Notes: a model not told the origin generated them from the letters alone. Positions 38,078-47,952 are shown, counted from the stretch's first letter. The stretch: 64,000 nucleotides of DNA from Microlunatus soli (GCF_900105385.1 NZ_LT629772.1:620001-684000), one strand, 5' to 3'. Made by a program: numbers and translations.

Positions 38078-39829
38078 TCACTCCTTGACGATCGCCGCGA
38101 TCCGGTCGGCGGCCTCGGCGACCGGCAGATCCTGGCGCTCGCCGGTGCGGCGATCGCGGACCTCGACCACGCCGTCGGCGAGCCCCTTGCCGACCACCAC
38201 GATGGTCGGGACACCGATCAGCTCAGCATCGGCGAACTTGACGCCGGTGCTGGCTTTCCGGTCGTCCAGCAGCACGCTGACACCGCGTTCGGACAACGCA
38301 ACCGCAAGATCGTCGGCGGCGCCGACGGTCTCGCCCTTCCCTGCGATGATCATGTGCACGTCGTACGGCGCCAGCTCCCGCGGCCAGCACAGGCCCTTGT
38401 CGTCGCTGGTGTTCTCCGCGACCGCGGCCACCGCGCGGGACACCCCGATGCCATAGGAACCCATCGTGACGGTGACCAGTTTGCCGTTCTGATCAAGGAC
38501 CTTCAGGCCGAGCGCATCGGCGTACTTGCGGCCGAGTTGGAAGACGTGCCCCATCTCCATCCCGCGGGCCAGGCTCAGCGGTCCCGAACCGTCCGGTGCC
38601 GGATCGCCGTCCCTGATCTCGGCGGCTTCGATGGTGCCGTCCGGGGTGAAGTCGCGGCCCGCGACAAGATCGAAGACGTGCCGGCCGGGTTCGTTGGCGC
38701 CGGTCACCCAGCGGGTGCCGGTGACGACCCGCGGATCGACCAGGAATTTGATCTTGGTCACCGACTCGGTGCCGAGCGCCTGCGGACCGATGTAGCCCTT
38801 GACCAGGCCGGGATGCTGGGCGAAGTCCTCGTCGGTGAACGGCTCGGCCTCGGACGGCTCGAGCTGGGCGTTCAGTCGCTTCATGTCGACCTCACGGTCA
38901 CCGGGCAGGCCGACCGCCAACGGTTCCCGGGTGCCGTCGGGGTGGGACACCATCAGCACCACGTTCTTCAGGGTGTCGGAGGCCTCCCAGGGACGGTCCT
39001 GTCGCGGGACGCGCTCGTTGGCGACCGCGACCAGGGTGGCGATCGTCGGGGTGTCCGGGGTGTCCTCGGCGTGGGCTGCCGGTGCGTCGTCGTACGGGAT
39101 CGGGTCCGGCACCGGGGTGCGGACCGCCTCGACGTTGGCCGCATAGCCGCCCGGTGAACGGACGAAGGTGTCCTCGCCGTTCTCACCGACCGCCAGGAAT
39201 TCCTCGCTGGCCGAGCCACCCATCGCCCCGGACATGGCCGAGACGATCCGGTATTCGAAGCCGAGCCGGTCGAAGATCTTGATGTAGGCGTCGCGATGGG
39301 CCTGGTAGGACTTCTCCAGTCCGGCGTCGTCGATGTCGAAGGAGTAGGAGTCCTTCATCACGAACTCGCGACCGCGCAGCAGTCCGGCACGGGGTCGGGC
39401 CTCGTCGCGATACTTGGTCTGGATCTGGTAGAGCGACAGCGGCAGATCCTTGTAGGAGGAGTACAGGTCCTTCACCAGCAGGGCGAAGATCTCCTCGTGG
39501 GTCGGGCCGAGCAGGAAGTCGTTGTCCCGCCGGTCCTTGAGCCGGAACAGCAGGTCGCCGTATTCCTCCCAGCGGCCGGTCGCCTCGTACGGCTCGCTCG
39601 GCAGCAGGGCCGGCAGGTGGACCTCCTGGCTGATCGGGTCCATCTCCTCCCGGATGATCTTCTCGACGTTGCGCAGCACCTTCCAGCCCAGCGGCAGCCA
39701 GGAGTAGATCCCCGGCGCGGTCCGCCGGATGTAGCCGGCCCGGACCAGCCAGCGGTGGCTGGGCACCTCCGCGTCAGCCGGATCCTCCCGAAGGGTCCGG
39801 ACGAACAACTGCGTCATACGCGTGATCAC
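38078..39829 (-). CDS. proS: Prolyl-tRNA synthetase, bacterial type with editing domain
   Basis: A 583-residue class II synthetase. Motif 1 region [16 protein letters not shown], motif 2 FRDE-type [21 protein letters not shown], the INS editing domain at about 225-390 ([25 protein letters not shown]), motif 3 [14 protein letters not shown] and the anticodon-binding domain at the end ([10 protein letters not shown]). The editing domain hydrolyses Ala-tRNA(Pro). It lies between the RelA/DUF4439 region and the ispG group; island iv separates it from ispG. No T-box leader is apparent. Confidence 0.97.
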   Translation of the reverse strand: MITRMTQLFVRTLREDPADAEVPSHRWLVRAGYIRRTAPGIYSWLPLGWKVLRNVEKIIREEMDPISQEVHLPALLPSEPYEATGRWEEYGDLLFRLKDRRDNDFLLGPTHEEIFALLVKDLYSSYKDLPLSLYQIQTKYRDEARPRAGLLRGREFVMKDSYSFDIDDAGLEKSYQAHRDAYIKIFDRLGFEYRIVSAMSGAMGGSASEEFLAVGENGEDTFVRSPGGYAANVEAVRTPVPDPIPYDDAPAAHAEDTPDTPTIATLVAVANERVPRQDRPWEASDTLKNVVLMVSHPDGTREPLAVGLPGDREVDMKRLNAQLEPSEAEPFTDEDFAQHPGLVKGYIGPQALGTESVTKIKFLVDPRVVTGTRWVTGANEPGRHVFDLVAGRDFTPDGTIEAAEIRDGDPAPDGSGPLSLARGMEMGHVFQLGRKYADALGLKVLDQNGKLVTVTMGSYGIGVSRAVAAVAENTSDDKGLCWPRELAPYDVHMIIAGKGETVGAADDLAVALSERGVSVLLDDRKASTGVKFADAELIGVPTIVVVGKGLADGVVEVRDRRTGERQDLPVAEAADRIAAIVKE

Positions 39830-39980
39830 GTCGAGTTACCTCTCTCCTGCACGAACTCCGAGGCGAAGGGTATCGCGGCGGCGCCTGGATCGCCGCGCCC
39901 GGACCAGCGGGGCTGCAGGCGGGTCGGCACGTTCGGGGTGCACGGCCGGTAGGCACGTCCGATGTGCACCCGGTCGCCAT

Positions 39981-39992
39981 TAGCGTTCTGCC
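39981..39992 (+). promoter_or_regulatory. Leaderless promoter of 144-aa gene
   Basis: TAGCGT (39981-39986), TCTGCC spacer, ATG at 39993; no SD sequence. Confidence 0.55.
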
Positions 39993-40427
39993 ATGACCGA
40001 CGTGAACGCCGATCTGGATCAACTCGCCCACGCCGCGGAGACCGACCCGGCCGCACAGCCCGCACTCTGGCAGGCGGCGTTCGCCCTGGAACGGTGGTGG
40101 TTCGTCGCTCGCGGGGTCGGACCGGACGGCGAGTTGGGTGCCGATGTCGGGCCGTTCATCGGCGTGATCGAGGACAAGCCGTTCCTGATGGCGTTCAGCT
40201 CCGGGCAACGCGCCCGACAGTTCGCCGTGCAGGCCGGTGTGGCCGGTGCGGAGGATGACGCCTACGTGTTGGCGACCGAACCACAGGACTTCCTGTCCGC
40301 CGTGCCGTCCTACCAACAGCAGGGCGTCTTCGCGATCACCTTCGATCACGGGACCACCGGCTTCTTCGCACCGCTGGCCAATCTGCAGCCGATCTGGGAG
40401 CACGTCCGGCAGACCCCGAACGGCTGA
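39993..40427 (+). CDS. SseB-like hypothetical protein
   Basis: A 144-residue soluble protein. The pattern WQAAFALERWWFVARG, FLMAFSSGQRARQFAVQAGV and a Gly-Val-Phe-Ala-Ile-Thr-Phe-Asp segment resembles the SseB N-terminal/type III substrate-like domain proteins of actinobacteria, whose function is unknown. I am unsure of the family. Leaderless ATG start. It is convergent with the RelA-S1 gene, with only 4 bp between the ends. Confidence 0.72.
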   Translation: MTDVNADLDQLAHAAETDPAAQPALWQAAFALERWWFVARGVGPDGELGADVGPFIGVIEDKPFLMAFSSGQRARQFAVQAGVAGAEDDAYVLATEPQDFLSAVPSYQQQGVFAITFDHGTTGFFAPLANLQPIWEHVRQTPNG

Positions 40428-40431
40428 CCGG

Positions 40432-41535
40432 TCAGCCGCCGCCGACGGTCTTGGACTTGCGGCGGCCGTGCCGACGGCGCAGGTCGACCGCATCGGCGGG
40501 TTCCAGCAGCAGTCGATCCCGGGCCGGGTCGTGTTCGATGATCCGGACCTGCAGCGAGTCGCCGGGCAGCACGTAGTCGCTGACCTCGACGAAGCTCTCC
40601 AGGCCGAGCACCTGCTTGACCTCGGAGGCGCCGAGCAGGCCGCGGAACTGGTCGACCAGCACCAAGGCGTAGTTGCGGCCGGTGGTCAGCACCCGACCGA
40701 GATAGACCTTGCCCGATTCCAGGGCCGGGCGATGGTTGCCGCTGTCCGGATCGACCAGCGGGAACTCGTTGTGTACCGCCATCTGGGTCATGATCGACTC
40801 GCTGGCCTCGGCCAGGGTGAGAGCGAGTTGGTCGACCTGGTCCATCAGATCGGCCATGTGCCGGGACAGGTCGAGGAACAGCCCGGGCAGCGCCGCGTCG
40901 CCGGACTTGTAGGAATTCTCGTGGGTCAGCTCGCCCCAGGCGTCCTGCATCATCGTGCGGACCTGCACCTCGCAGGGGACCTGGACCGGACCGTCGCCCT
41001 CGTCGACGGTGATTCGCAGCAGGTAGTGCAGCGAACGGTAGCCCGACGGCTTGGGGTTGCGGATGTAGTCCTTCGGGTCGCCGACCTGCTCCAGATACGG
41101 TCCGTACGCGGCGTTCACTGCCTTGGACGCCAGGTCGACGTCACGCAACGTCTTGCAGATGATCCTCAAGCCCACGATGTCGAAGATCGAGTTCTGGACC
41201 TGTTCGATGGTCTCCGGTGGGTCGATCTCCCGATTGCGGACCCGGCGCTGGATCTTCTCCGCGATCCGGGCCTTGCTCTTGATCCGGCTGGACTGCACCT
41301 TCACCCGGTCCGGGTCGTTCAACGCACACTCGGTGTCGATGGAATCCTGCAGCATGGCGGTCAGCTCGGCTTCGGCGACCTCCCAGCGTTCGGTCAGTCG
41401 TGCGGTCGCCTGGTCGACCAGTTCCTGCAACCGTTCATCGATCGCCGGCACGTGCCATCCCTCCATATTGCGATCACAGCCGCGACTCACGTCGTCTGCA
41501 GCGGAGTCTAGATGCACCAGCTGAACGCCTGCCAT
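40432..41535 (-). CDS. RelA/SpoT synthetase domain fused to an S1-like domain
   Basis: 367 residues. The (p)ppGpp synthetase fold covers about 45-215: RVKVQSSRIKSKARIAEKI (ATP-binding basic helix), SIFDIVGLRIIC, KDYIRNPKPSGYRSLH, and EVQVRTMMQDAWGELTHENSYK, all well kept. No HD hydrolase is present. Residues 272-350 (SGKVYLGRVLTTGRNYALVLVDQFRGLL to DRLLLEPADA) look like an S1-type OB fold. The ATG at 41535 has GGAGG 4 nt away; ATG 41466 lacks SD. It is probably a small alarmone synthetase with RNA or ribosome contact. Confidence 0.85.
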   Translation of the reverse strand: MAGVQLVHLDSAADDVSRGCDRNMEGWHVPAIDERLQELVDQATARLTERWEVAEAELTAMLQDSIDTECALNDPDRVKVQSSRIKSKARIAEKIQRRVRNREIDPPETIEQVQNSIFDIVGLRIICKTLRDVDLASKAVNAAYGPYLEQVGDPKDYIRNPKPSGYRSLHYLLRITVDEGDGPVQVPCEVQVRTMMQDAWGELTHENSYKSGDAALPGLFLDLSRHMADLMDQVDQLALTLAEASESIMTQMAVHNEFPLVDPDSGNHRPALESGKVYLGRVLTTGRNYALVLVDQFRGLLGASEVKQVLGLESFVEVSDYVLPGDSLQVRIIEHDPARDRLLLEPADAVDLRRRHGRRKSKTVGGG

Positions 41536-41608
41536 GAAACCTCCACATTGCGGGCCTTGTCCGGTCCTGCGGGTCCCCAGCGGCCCGGTCGACGTAGCAT
41601 GCGTGTCC

Positions 41609-42379
41609 ATGCGGCCGCCGGAGGACGACGTCACCCGCTTCTGGACGCTGGCCGGCAGCGGAAGGCAGCTGGCGGCTTCCACGCTGAGCCGACTGCCGGC
41701 TGCACCGGACCTGCTGTTGGCCAACTGTCTGTACGCCGTACGCCCCGGGTCGGTCGCCGACCTGGACCAGGATCTGGCCCGGGCAGCGGCTGATGCGCCG
41801 CAATTCCGGGTGATGGTCGAATCCGACACCCCGTCGTGGGTCGAGGCCGAGCTGCTGCTGCGGGACTGGCGACCGGAGACCGAATACCGGCTCATCCTGC
41901 CGGCGGGACGGCTGCTCACCGGTCCGGCCGAGACCGCCGTACGGCCTGCGATCGAGGTCGATCCGGACTGGTCCCAGCGGCAGGCGTTGTTCCGTCTGGA
42001 CCACCTCGAGGAGGACGACCGGCTCGGCCGCGGTCGACGACCGGTCAGCCGGACAGAACAGGTCATCGGGCACCGTCGAGCGCTGGAGCAGTTCGCGACC
42101 TATTGGTGCACCACCGACGGCGATCAGGTGACCGGCTTCGTCTGCTGCTGGCAGACCCCGCAAGCACGTGGGGTGATCGAGGACGTCTTCGTCCATCCCG
42201 CGCACCGGGGCGGTGGGCTGGCGACCGCCATGATCAACAACGCGGTGACGCGATTGCGGCAGGCAGGGGTCGGTGACATCACGATCGCCGCCGAGGTCGG
42301 TGACACTCCGGTACGGCTCTACCAACGGCTCGGGTTCCGACCGGCAGGCATCAATCGGTGCTACGTCCCGGCGACGTGA
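41609..42379 (+). CDS. GNAT-family N-acetyltransferase
   Basis: 256 residues. The N-terminal half (FWTLAGSGRQLAASTLSRLP) is of unknown type; the C-terminal half has the acetyl-CoA motif IEDVFVHPAHRGGGLATAMINNAV (R-G-G-G-L-A) and LYQRLGFRPAGINRCYVP. ATG 41609 with TAGCAT 8 nt upstream, so it may have a nearly leaderless mRNA. It is divergent from the RelA-S1 gene by 73 bp. Substrate unknown. Confidence 0.88.
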   Translation: MRPPEDDVTRFWTLAGSGRQLAASTLSRLPAAPDLLLANCLYAVRPGSVADLDQDLARAAADAPQFRVMVESDTPSWVEAELLLRDWRPETEYRLILPAGRLLTGPAETAVRPAIEVDPDWSQRQALFRLDHLEEDDRLGRGRRPVSRTEQVIGHRRALEQFATYWCTTDGDQVTGFVCCWQTPQARGVIEDVFVHPAHRGGGLATAMINNAVTRLRQAGVGDITIAAEVGDTPVRLYQRLGFRPAGINRCYVPAT

Positions 42380-42567
42380 GTATTCGGGAAGATTTCCTGA
42401 AACGGACAAGCCCTCTGGGCGCATCGCAGATCCCGGTCTTGTCCAGGCGCACTACGGGATCCACTCGTGGCACTCAGTCCTTATCTACTACAGATTCCCT
42501 CGCGGGAGTGTTATCCAACCGTGTCCTGAGTGGTCGGTTGGGGCGGTGTTCTGTCGGTGCTCACTTC

Positions 42568-42579
42568 TAGAGTGGTTTC
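42568..42579 (+). promoter_or_regulatory. Leaderless promoter of DUF222-HNH gene
   Basis: TAGAGT (42568-42573), GGTTTC, ATG at 42580. TTGGGG about 25 nt before the -10 is a possible, over-distant -35. The 200-bp gap after the GNAT gene is otherwise without features, apart from a 7-bp GGACAAG/CTTGTCC inverted repeat. Confidence 0.5.
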
Positions 42580-44280
42580 ATGATCAACACGCCGGCAGCC
42601 GACACCCCAGGGTCCGTCCCTGCCGGGCTCGATGCCGTGCAGGTGCTCCGCAATGTCAGCCTCGCCCGACGCCAGGAACGCGCAGCCCGCACCAAAAAGC
42701 TGATCATGGCCACCTGCTGGGCAGACTGCCATCCACCCGAGTCCATCGACCCACACCAACTGGCCATTCCCGGCGGCGACCGACCGATCCACCCCGGCGG
42801 CGACGGCACCCCCGAAATGGCCGCCTTCGCCATCGCCGAATTCGGCGCCGAACTCGCCCTCTCCATCGCCAGCACCGAACGCTTCATCGCCGACGCCCTC
42901 GACATCCGCCACCGACTCCCCCGCACCTGGACCCGACTCCGCGCCCTGGAGATCGAAGGCTTCCACGCCCAACAGATCGCCCGCGAAACCCGCCATTTGT
43001 CCCTGCAGCAAGCACTCCTGGTCGACGCCGCCATCGCCCACCGGATCGGCCGCTGGGCCTGGTCCCGCATACTGCGCCACCTCCAAGCCGCAATCATCGA
43101 AGTCGACGCCGAACGGATCGCCCGCCTCGCCCAGGAAGCCGCCGACGACACCGGCGTCTTCATCGCTCAGAGCACCGAACTCGGCACCAAAGCCATCTAC
43201 GCCCGCCTCTCCGCAGCCGACGCAGCCTGGTTCGACGCCATGGTCGACCGGATCGCCGACATCCTCGGACGCCGCGGCGACCAAGGCACCAAAAACCAAC
43301 GACGAGCAGCCGCGATCGGCGTCCTGGCCAACCCCCTCCATGCCCTCCGCCTGATCGCCGAAGACACCGCCCCCTCGCTGTTCGACCCCGACCCCGACGA
43401 CACCTCCCTACTCCCCGTACCATCCGACGTCGACGATCCCGCCTCCACCGCCGATCACGACGCCACTGTTGAGTGCGACGCCCCGGCCGATCACGAGAGC
43501 CCGGTTGACCACGAAGCTCCCGTTGACAACGACGGCCCTGTTGATCACGACGCGGCGGTTGATCAGGACGGTCCTGTTGATCATGTCGGTCCTGTTGATC
43601 AAGACTCGGACGGTCCGGCTCCGACAGGCGCCGACTGCGCGACAATCGAAGCGGCGCCGCCCCGGTTCCCGATCATCGATCCTGATCAACGACTGGCCGA
43701 AGCAGCCATCCGCGCCATCGGCCAACTCGACCCCGCCCGCCTGCTACCCAAAGCAACCCTGTACGTCCACATCGCCCGCGAAACCCTGCAGAACGGGCTC
43801 GGCGTCACCCGCGTCGAAGACATCGGACCCATCGTGTCCAGCCTCGTCGCCGACTGGCTGCAGGACTGCCAGGTCACGGTCAAACCCGTCATCGACCTGG
43901 TCGCCGACCAGACCACGGTCGACGCCTACGAAATCCCGGACGCCATGCGGGAACGCGTGTTCCTCCGCAGCCCGGGCAGCGTCTTCCCCTACTCCGGATC
44001 CGTCGGACGACACGTCGACCAGGACCACAGCATTCCTTACCGGGACGGGATTCCCGACCAGACCGGGGACGTCAAACTCGGACCGCTGGCCCGACGCGAA
44101 CACAACAGCATCACCCACGGCCCCTGGAACCGGCGACAACCCCAGCCCGGAACACATCTGTTCCGGGCGCCGCACGGCAAGATCATTCTGGTCAACGAGA
44201 CCGGCAACCACGACCTCGGACAGGGACCGTTCGCCCACCGGGTCTGGCAAGCCGCGGCGCCCCAAAACAACGCCGCCTGA
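42580..44280 (+). CDS. DUF222-HNH endonuclease-like protein (13E12 repeat family)
   Basis: 566 residues. The DUF222 domain is at about 60-270 (ALDIRHRLPRTWTRLRALEIEGFHAQQIARET, IYARLSAADAAWFDAM), then a spacer of seven 6-residue repeats, then an HNH-like tail at 460-530 (HVDQDHSIPYRDG, LARREHNSITHGPW). The two cysteine pairs of standard zinc HNH are not seen, so catalysis is unsure. DUF222-HNH genes are multicopy and intron- or element-like in actinobacteria. The coding strand is strongly C over G compared with neighbours. Followed by a hairpin and the convergent sulfatase. Confidence 0.9.
   Translation: MINTPAADTPGSVPAGLDAVQVLRNVSLARRQERAARTKKLIMATCWADCHPPESIDPHQLAIPGGDRPIHPGGDGTPEMAAFAIAEFGAELALSIASTERFIADALDIRHRLPRTWTRLRALEIEGFHAQQIARETRHLSLQQALLVDAAIAHRIGRWAWSRILRHLQAAIIEVDAERIARLAQEAADDTGVFIAQSTELGTKAIYARLSAADAAWFDAMVDRIADILGRRGDQGTKNQRRAAAIGVLANPLHALRLIAEDTAPSLFDPDPDDTSLLPVPSDVDDPASTADHDATVECDAPADHESPVDHEAPVDNDGPVDHDAAVDQDGPVDHVGPVDQDSDGPAPTGADCATIEAAPPRFPIIDPDQRLAEAAIRAIGQLDPARLLPKATLYVHIARETLQNGLGVTRVEDIGPIVSSLVADWLQDCQVTVKPVIDLVADQTTVDAYEIPDAMRERVFLRSPGSVFPYSGSVGRHVDQDHSIPYRDGIPDQTGDVKLGPLARREHNSITHGPWNRRQPQPGTHLFRAPHGKIILVNETGNHDLGQGPFAHRVWQAAAPQNNAA
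43483..43608 (+). repeat. Seven 18-bp tandem repeats within DUF222 gene
   Basis: Units of the form CCTGTTGATCACGACGCG, diverged, coding PVDHxx hexapeptides (PVDHEA, PVDNDG, PVDHDA, AVDQDG, PVDHVG, PVDQDS), preceded by PADHES. GTTGATCA cores recur every 18 bp. Copy number may vary by slippage without frame change. Confidence 0.85.
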
Positions 44281-44310
44281 GACCCACCATCCGTGCTCCA
44301 CGGACGGGTC
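44281..44310. terminator. Bidirectional terminator hairpin
   Basis: GACCC...GGGTC outer stem (44281-44285/44306-44310) and TCCGTG-CTC-CACGGA inner stem (44290-44304), directly after the DUF222 stop and 20 bp before the sulfatase stop. Convergent genes suggest two-way termination. No T-run is seen. Confidence 0.55.
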
Positions 44311-44330
44311 CCAGGTTGCGCGCGCTCAGC

Positions 44331-46577
44331 TCAGTCCGCCGGTTCGTAGTCACCGATCAGGTCGTCACGGTCTCCCAGCTCGAAGTCGACCCGGTCGATA
44401 TGCCCGGTGAAGGGAAACTCACCGTCGTAGTTCGAGCTGACCGGCGACAACGCATCCCGGCCGAGGTCGAGGCCCGCCCAGGACATGAAGTAGCGGCTGG
44501 TTGCGGGCATCGTGATCTGCTCGCCGGGCAGGCCGTCCACCGCTACCTGGCCGATCCCGGCACACGGGCCGGTCCGGGTGAAGCGATACTCCAATCGGAG
44601 CCGGCCCGACCGTTCGGGAAGTGCGGCCACGGCTCGGTAGATCCGACCGTAGTAGTTGTAGTCGTGATGCAGCAGACCGTCGTCGATGTACAGGCTGTAG
44701 CCGCCGCCGACCGATCCGCAGGCGACAATCACGCCGCGGTCCCCCGGCTCGACGTCCACCTGCGCCGTCATCGTGTACGAACGATCAAGGATGAACGGGG
44801 TAGCACCGCTCGGCAGATGACTGATTCCACCCCAATAGCGGAATGAATTGTTCGTCCGCGCCGCGTCGGGACGGCTCTGTGAGGTCGCTCGGCGTTCGGC
44901 GAATCCGCGATCATCCAACGGCAGCACGTCATAACGCCCCGCTTCGGCCCACCAACGTTCGATCATGGCGTGCAGGCGCTGCGGTTCCTCGTCAGCCAGA
45001 TCGTGGCACTCGGAGAAGTCCGCCGCCAGGTCGTACAGCTCCCAGCGGTCTTGAGCGTAGTCGGCGCCACGTTCGTGATACGCGACTGCCTTCCAGCCAT
45101 CCGACCACAACGCACGGTGTCCGAACATCTCGAAGTACTGTGCCGGCTTGCGACTCGGACCACCGGCGCGATCGAAGGTATAGGCCAGGCTGGTGCCATG
45201 CACGGGCATCTGCGGCACGCCGTTGATCTCCTCCGGTGCCTCGACGCCGATGATCTCCAGCACGGTGGGCACGATGTCGGTGACGTGGTGGAACTGGTCC
45301 CGGATCTCGCCGGCGGCAGAGATCCCGGCCGGCCAGGAGATGATCAACGGATCCCGCACACCGCCGGCATGGGTGTTCTGCTTGTAGCGCTTGAGCGGCG
45401 TGTTCGCCGCCATCGCCCAGCCGAGCGGATAGTTGTTCTGGACCTCGGCCGTCCCGATCTTGTCGATGTGTTCGAGGTTGTAGTCCAGTGGGTCGACATC
45501 CCGGTTCTCGTAGAAGGCCATGTTGACCGACCCGTTCGCCTGCCCCTCCTGGCTGGCGCCGTTGTCGGACAGCAGCACGAAGATCGTGTTGTCGAGCTCA
45601 TCGACATGATCAAGATGTCGAACCAGCCGTCCGAGCTGAGCATCGGTGTGCTCCAGAAACGCGGCGTAAGCCTCCTGGAACCGCGCGAAGAGTCGTTGTT
45701 CCTGCTCCGACAGGGAATCCCACGCTGCGACCCCGGGATTCGCTGGAGCGAGATCCGTGTCGGCCGGGACGATGCCGAGTTCCTTCTGGCGTTGCAGTCG
45801 CTGCTGCCGGATGGTGTCCCAGCCGCAGTCGTACTGGCCGCGATACTTCGCCAGATACTCCGCCGGTGCCTGGTGCGGCGAATGGGTCGCGCCGGTGGCC
45901 AGGTAGAGCAGGAACGGTTTGTCCGGCGCCAACGACGTCTGGTCGGTGACGAAGGAGATCGCGTTGTCGACCAGGTCCTCGGTCAGGTGATAGCCGTCCG
46001 CCGCCGAAGCGGGAGGGTCGACCCGATGGTTGTCGCGAGTGAGTTCGGGATGGAACTGATCGGTGGCAGCGTCGAGGAACCCGTAGTAGCGCTCGAATCC
46101 TCGTCCCAAGGGCCACTGGTCGAAGGGCCCGACCTGCGAGGTCTGATCAGCCGGCGCGAGATGCCACTTGCCGACAGCGAGGGTGCTATAGCCCTGATCA
46201 CGCAGGATCTCGGCAATCGTGCCGGCGTTGTGGCTCACGGCTCCGCGTTTGCTCGGGAATCCGCTGTCGGCGTTGGCGATGATCGACATCCCGACCGCGT
46301 GATGGTTGCGTCCGGTCAGCAGCGAGGCTCGGGTCGGTGAGCACAACGCCGTGGTGTGGAAGTTGCGGTAGCGCAAGCCCCGGGCCGCGAGATCGTCCAT
46401 CACCGGGGTCGAGATCTCGCTGCCGAAACACCCGAGACTGGCGAACCCGACGTCGTCCAGCAGAACCATCACCACGTTGGGACTGCCGGGCCGCGCCCGT
46501 CGCGGCTGTGGCCACCAGGGTGTCGAGTCCTGAACGGTGGTGCCGATCGTTCCTGCAAAAGCGTCGGGTGCGCGCAA
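44331..46577 (-). CDS. Arylsulfatase-type sulfatase
   Basis: A 748-residue sulfatase. Metal ligands are D41-D42 in LLDDVGFASLG, and the formylglycine site C79-S-P-T-R83 fits CxPxR, so it needs a formylglycine-generating enzyme. GKWHL near residue 137 and LLSDNGAS (DNG motif) are present. The C-terminal 170 residues form an extra beta-rich domain seen in arylsulfatases of this size. No signal peptide is seen, so it is probably cytoplasmic. The start is TTG 46577 with GGAGG upstream. It forms a unit with the MHS transporter. Confidence 0.92.
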   Translation of the reverse strand: MRAPDAFAGTIGTTVQDSTPWWPQPRRARPGSPNVVMVLLDDVGFASLGCFGSEISTPVMDDLAARGLRYRNFHTTALCSPTRASLLTGRNHHAVGMSIIANADSGFPSKRGAVSHNAGTIAEILRDQGYSTLAVGKWHLAPADQTSQVGPFDQWPLGRGFERYYGFLDAATDQFHPELTRDNHRVDPPASAADGYHLTEDLVDNAISFVTDQTSLAPDKPFLLYLATGATHSPHQAPAEYLAKYRGQYDCGWDTIRQQRLQRQKELGIVPADTDLAPANPGVAAWDSLSEQEQRLFARFQEAYAAFLEHTDAQLGRLVRHLDHVDELDNTIFVLLSDNGASQEGQANGSVNMAFYENRDVDPLDYNLEHIDKIGTAEVQNNYPLGWAMAANTPLKRYKQNTHAGGVRDPLIISWPAGISAAGEIRDQFHHVTDIVPTVLEIIGVEAPEEINGVPQMPVHGTSLAYTFDRAGGPSRKPAQYFEMFGHRALWSDGWKAVAYHERGADYAQDRWELYDLAADFSECHDLADEEPQRLHAMIERWWAEAGRYDVLPLDDRGFAERRATSQSRPDAARTNNSFRYWGGISHLPSGATPFILDRSYTMTAQVDVEPGDRGVIVACGSVGGGYSLYIDDGLLHHDYNYYGRIYRAVAALPERSGRLRLEYRFTRTGPCAGIGQVAVDGLPGEQITMPATSRYFMSWAGLDLGRDALSPVSSNYDGEFPFTGHIDRVDFELGDRDDLIGDYEPAD

Positions 46578-46635
46578 GGTGTTCCTCCTCGGGTGTCCTG
46601 CGGTGCTGTCGGATGGTGCTGATCGCGATGGACGA

Positions 46636-47952
46636 TCAGAGGTCGCGTCGGTGGGTCTCGGGCAGCCGGCTCACACAGCCGAACGTGATCGCGGCAAGGA
46701 CGATGACGAAGCCGCAGACCAACCAAGGCCGGTGACCGTTCAGCAACATCAGGGTGGTGGCGATGGTGGGCACCAGCCCAGCGGCCAGCGAGCTCAGCTG
46801 GAACACGATCGAGGTCCCGGTGTAGCGGACCCGGGAGTCGAACAGCTCCGGCAGGAAGGCCCCGACCGGGGCGAAGATCATCCCGGTGCCGATCGGGAAC
46901 CCCAACGCGAAGGCGACCCACAGCCACAACGGATCCGCGGTGTTGATCAACAGGAAACTCGGGAAGATGCCCACTGCCACCACGACCGCACCGATCATGA
47001 TCACCGGACGACGTCCGATCCGGTCGGACAGTCTGCCGGCCCAGATGATCACCAGAATCTGCATCACCAACGCGATCGCGACACCCAGCGTGGTCTGGGT
47101 CTTGGAGATGCCGAGCTCGGTGGTGGCGTAGCTGATGCCGAAGACCAGGAAGACTGCCCAGGTGCCGGCGTCGGCGACCCGCGCACCCCAGCCCTTGAGG
47201 ATCGTCAGAGTGTCCTTGGCGAACAGGTTCTTGGCCGGGACCCGGTGCCGGCCTCCGGACTCACGCATGGCGTGGAAGGCCGGCGTCTCGATCACCCGGA
47301 AGCGGACGTACAGTCCGGCGGCCAGGATGACGATCCCGAGCAGGTACGGGACCCGCCACCCCCAGGCGAGGAAGGTCTCGTCCGGCATCGACGCGAGACA
47401 GGCATACACCACGATGATCGACAGCAACTGGCCCACCGGATTTCCGAGCCCGGCGAACATTCCCCAGAAGCCTCGCTTGCCGGCCGGTGCGTGTTCGACC
47501 ACCATCAGCGCCGCCCCGCCGAACTCGCCACCGAGCCCGAATCCCTGCAGCAGTCGCAACGCCACCAGCAGCAGCGGCGCCCAGACACCGATGGTCTGAT
47601 AGGTCGGCAGCAGCCCCATCACCACGGTCGGAATCCCGGTCAGCAGCAACGTGATCAGCAGCGTCGACTTGCGACCGATCCGATCACCGAGGTGGCCGAA
47701 GACGATCGCACCGACCGGTCGCATGATGAATCCGATTCCGAAGGTCATGAAGGCGACCAGAGTGCCCACCGCCGGATCTCCGGCTGGGAAGAACAGCTTG
47801 TTGAACGCCAGCGCGCTGAGCCAGCCGTAGAGCTGGAAGTCGTACCACTCCAGCGTCGCCCCGGCGAGACTGGCCAGTGCGGTCCTGCGCATCGAGAACG
47901 CACCCGTCGGATCGGCTGCTGTCTTCGACATCTCGCGGCGTGCTGACGACAT
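46636..47952 (-). CDS. MHS-family MFS transporter (metabolite:H+ symporter)
   Basis: 438 residues, 12 TM helices. The start ASLAGATLEWYDFQLYGWLSAL and FGHLGDRIGRKSTLL, then LLVALRLLQGFGLGGEFGGAALMVVEHAPAGKRGFWG, are diagnostic for the MHS (shikimate/proline-betaine) group. The sulfatase starts 58 bp downstream, so a sulfated or related organic anion is a reasonable substrate; this is inference. ATG 47952; LysR divergent. Confidence 0.93.
   Translation of the reverse strand: MSSARREMSKTAADPTGAFSMRRTALASLAGATLEWYDFQLYGWLSALAFNKLFFPAGDPAVGTLVAFMTFGIGFIMRPVGAIVFGHLGDRIGRKSTLLITLLLTGIPTVVMGLLPTYQTIGVWAPLLLVALRLLQGFGLGGEFGGAALMVVEHAPAGKRGFWGMFAGLGNPVGQLLSIIVVYACLASMPDETFLAWGWRVPYLLGIVILAAGLYVRFRVIETPAFHAMRESGGRHRVPAKNLFAKDTLTILKGWGARVADAGTWAVFLVFGISYATTELGISKTQTTLGVAIALVMQILVIIWAGRLSDRIGRRPVIMIGAVVVAVGIFPSFLLINTADPLWLWVAFALGFPIGTGMIFAPVGAFLPELFDSRVRYTGTSIVFQLSSLAAGLVPTIATTLMLLNGHRPWLVCGFVIVLAAITFGCVSRLPETHRRDL

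Noticed and set aside
39830-39992. T-box leader before proS
   Set aside because: The gap is short, with no specifier-loop or T-box consensus found, and actinobacterial proS genes seldom use T-boxes.
42380-42567. Small gene or insertion-sequence end in the gap before DUF222
   Set aside because: There is only a 7-bp inverted repeat with a long loop, no target-site duplication and no coding character.
43483-43608. Possible CRISPR array
   Set aside because: The 18-bp units are contiguous without spacers and encode an in-frame hexapeptide repeat in the DUF222 gene.
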